Of a stretch of DNA of 6,977 bases, positions 6,394 to 6,977 are shown in pieces (positions within the stretch are counted from its first letter, which is position 1; the number at the start of each line of letters is the position of its first letter). The notes under the pieces are model-generated. The model made no database searches and was not told the DNA's origin. It saw only the letters and a list, made by a program, of their open reading frames with translations. This stretch comes from an uncultured bacterium (GTDB taxonomy: Bacteria > Planctomycetota > Phycisphaerae > Phycisphaerales > SM1A02), in the NCBI GenBank assembly GCA_903861235.1, contig CAIOTP010000281.1, forward strand, positions 1-6,977, read 5' to 3'. A program made the position numbers and the translations under genes.

Positions 6394-6977
6394 TCAGTGC
6401 CCGAAGAGATTCTTCATGGCGAACATGCCCTGGGCCTCGAAGTAGGCCAGGGCCTCGTCCACGCTCCGGAAGATCTTGGTGGCGGTCTCGGTGATGAAGG
6501 GACTGGGGTTCTTGCGGGGCTTCCAGACCACGTAGACCTCCTTGGCGTGCTCCCACGCGTGCTGGAGTTCCCGCTCCACGCCGCTGCTCAGGCCGGGGAT
6601 GCCGCCCGGCAGCTCCGGAACCAGGCTCACGATCATGTCGCTCTGGTCGATCAGGCGGAAGTCCCGCATGTAGATCTGCCCGTCCACGTCGCCCGCGATG
6701 TCGAGCACCTGCTTCACGCTCACCCGCAGCGGCGGGGCATCCTTGCGGCCGCCGAAGCTGTGGGCCTTGACCTCGATGAAGTCCTTGCCCTCGCGCGCGG
6801 CCGCGATGGCGTTGTCGAGCAGCAGCTTCTCGTCCACGTCGCCGGGGTCGAAGGTGATGAAGTGCTTGGCCAGCTCCGCGCGGAAATGGTCGATCTCCGC
6901 CAGCACGTCGGGCATGTCGACCACATGGCTCATCGGGAAGCTGGGATAGACCTTGCGCATCTCGGGGCGCGTGATCA
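6394..6977 (-). CDS. Uncharacterised protein, 5'-truncated; C-terminal half resembles nucleoside 2-deoxyribosyltransferase
   Basis: The frame is open from the window edge (first full codon 6973-6975) to the TGA at 6394-6396, 193 visible residues. An ATG at 6958-6960 has no ribosome binding site and the frame stays open before it (ITRPE), so the gene most likely starts beyond the window. The C-terminal part (visible residues about 96-185) reads GQIYMRDFRLIDQSDMIV, then GLSSGVERELQHA and KEVYVVW. This order, 'rDl.lI..sD.vv' then 'G...E...A...K.vyvv', is that of nucleoside 2-deoxyribosyltransferase-fold proteins, with E134 or E136 as a possible nucleophile. The preceding part (FITFDPGDVDEKLLLDNAI) is not recognised. 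I recall similar C-termini in planctomycete proteins labelled AAA/P-loop ATPases, but no Walker motif is visible here. It lies 90 bp upstream of the prepilin-like start, same strand, possibly co-transcribed. Confidence 0.75.
   Translation of the reverse strand, partial: ITRPEMRKVYPSFPMSHVVDMPDVLAEIDHFRAELAKHFITFDPGDVDEKLLLDNAIAAAREGKDFIEVKAHSFGGRKDAPPLRVSVKQVLDIAGDVDGQIYMRDFRLIDQSDMIVSLVPELPGGIPGLSSGVERELQHAWEHAKEVYVVWKPRKNPSPFITETATKIFRSVDEALAYFEAQGMFAMKNLFGH

Overview
The window is strongly GC-rich with G or C at most third codon positions. It most likely comes from a Planctomycetota bacterium, probably of the class Phycisphaerae. Two features point there: an exported enzyme ending in a pair of dockerin-like calcium-loop repeats of the type DLDGSGTVDSGD, and a prepilin-like protein resembling the processing-associated H-X9-DG families that are expanded in Planctomycetota and Verrucomicrobiota. 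The assignment rests on protein style, not on a marker gene.

Layout. On the + strand, the 3' half of a 4-alpha-glucanotransferase gene (malQ; 1-745, cut by the window edge) is followed after 27 bp by a complete alpha-glucan phosphorylase gene (glgP type, DUF3417 subgroup; 773-2953). On the - strand, reading from right to left, are: a 5'-truncated gene of uncertain function whose C-terminal half resembles nucleoside 2-deoxyribosyltransferases (6394-6977); a prepilin-like protein (5299-6303); and a secreted GH13 alpha-amylase/branching-enzyme-like protein with a CBM48 module and C-terminal dockerin-like repeats (2969-5068). The GH13 gene converges on glgP with only 15 bp between the stop codons.

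How they fit together. MalQ and the phosphorylase form a standard intracellular route for alpha-glucans: MalQ disproportionates maltodextrins and the phosphorylase releases glucose-1-phosphate. The GH13 protein acts on the same class of polymer but carries a signal peptide, so it probably works outside the cytoplasm, attached or assembled through its calcium-binding repeats. The pair plus the convergent gene therefore looks like an alpha-glucan use or remodelling locus with a cytoplasmic and an exported arm. The prepilin-like gene and the rightmost gene have no clear metabolic link to it.

No stretch longer than 300 bases lacks a gene. The two real intergenic regions on the - strand side (5069-5298 and 6304-6393) each contain an inverted repeat able to form a nested hairpin; neither is followed by a T-tract, so they are not classical terminators. 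I saw no tRNA, rRNA, CRISPR array, insertion sequence or phage gene. Most of the window is ordinary metabolism; the more unusual items are the dockerin-tagged exported branching-enzyme-like protein, the degenerate prepilin motif, the leader hairpin before the prepilin gene and the unrecognised gene at the right edge.
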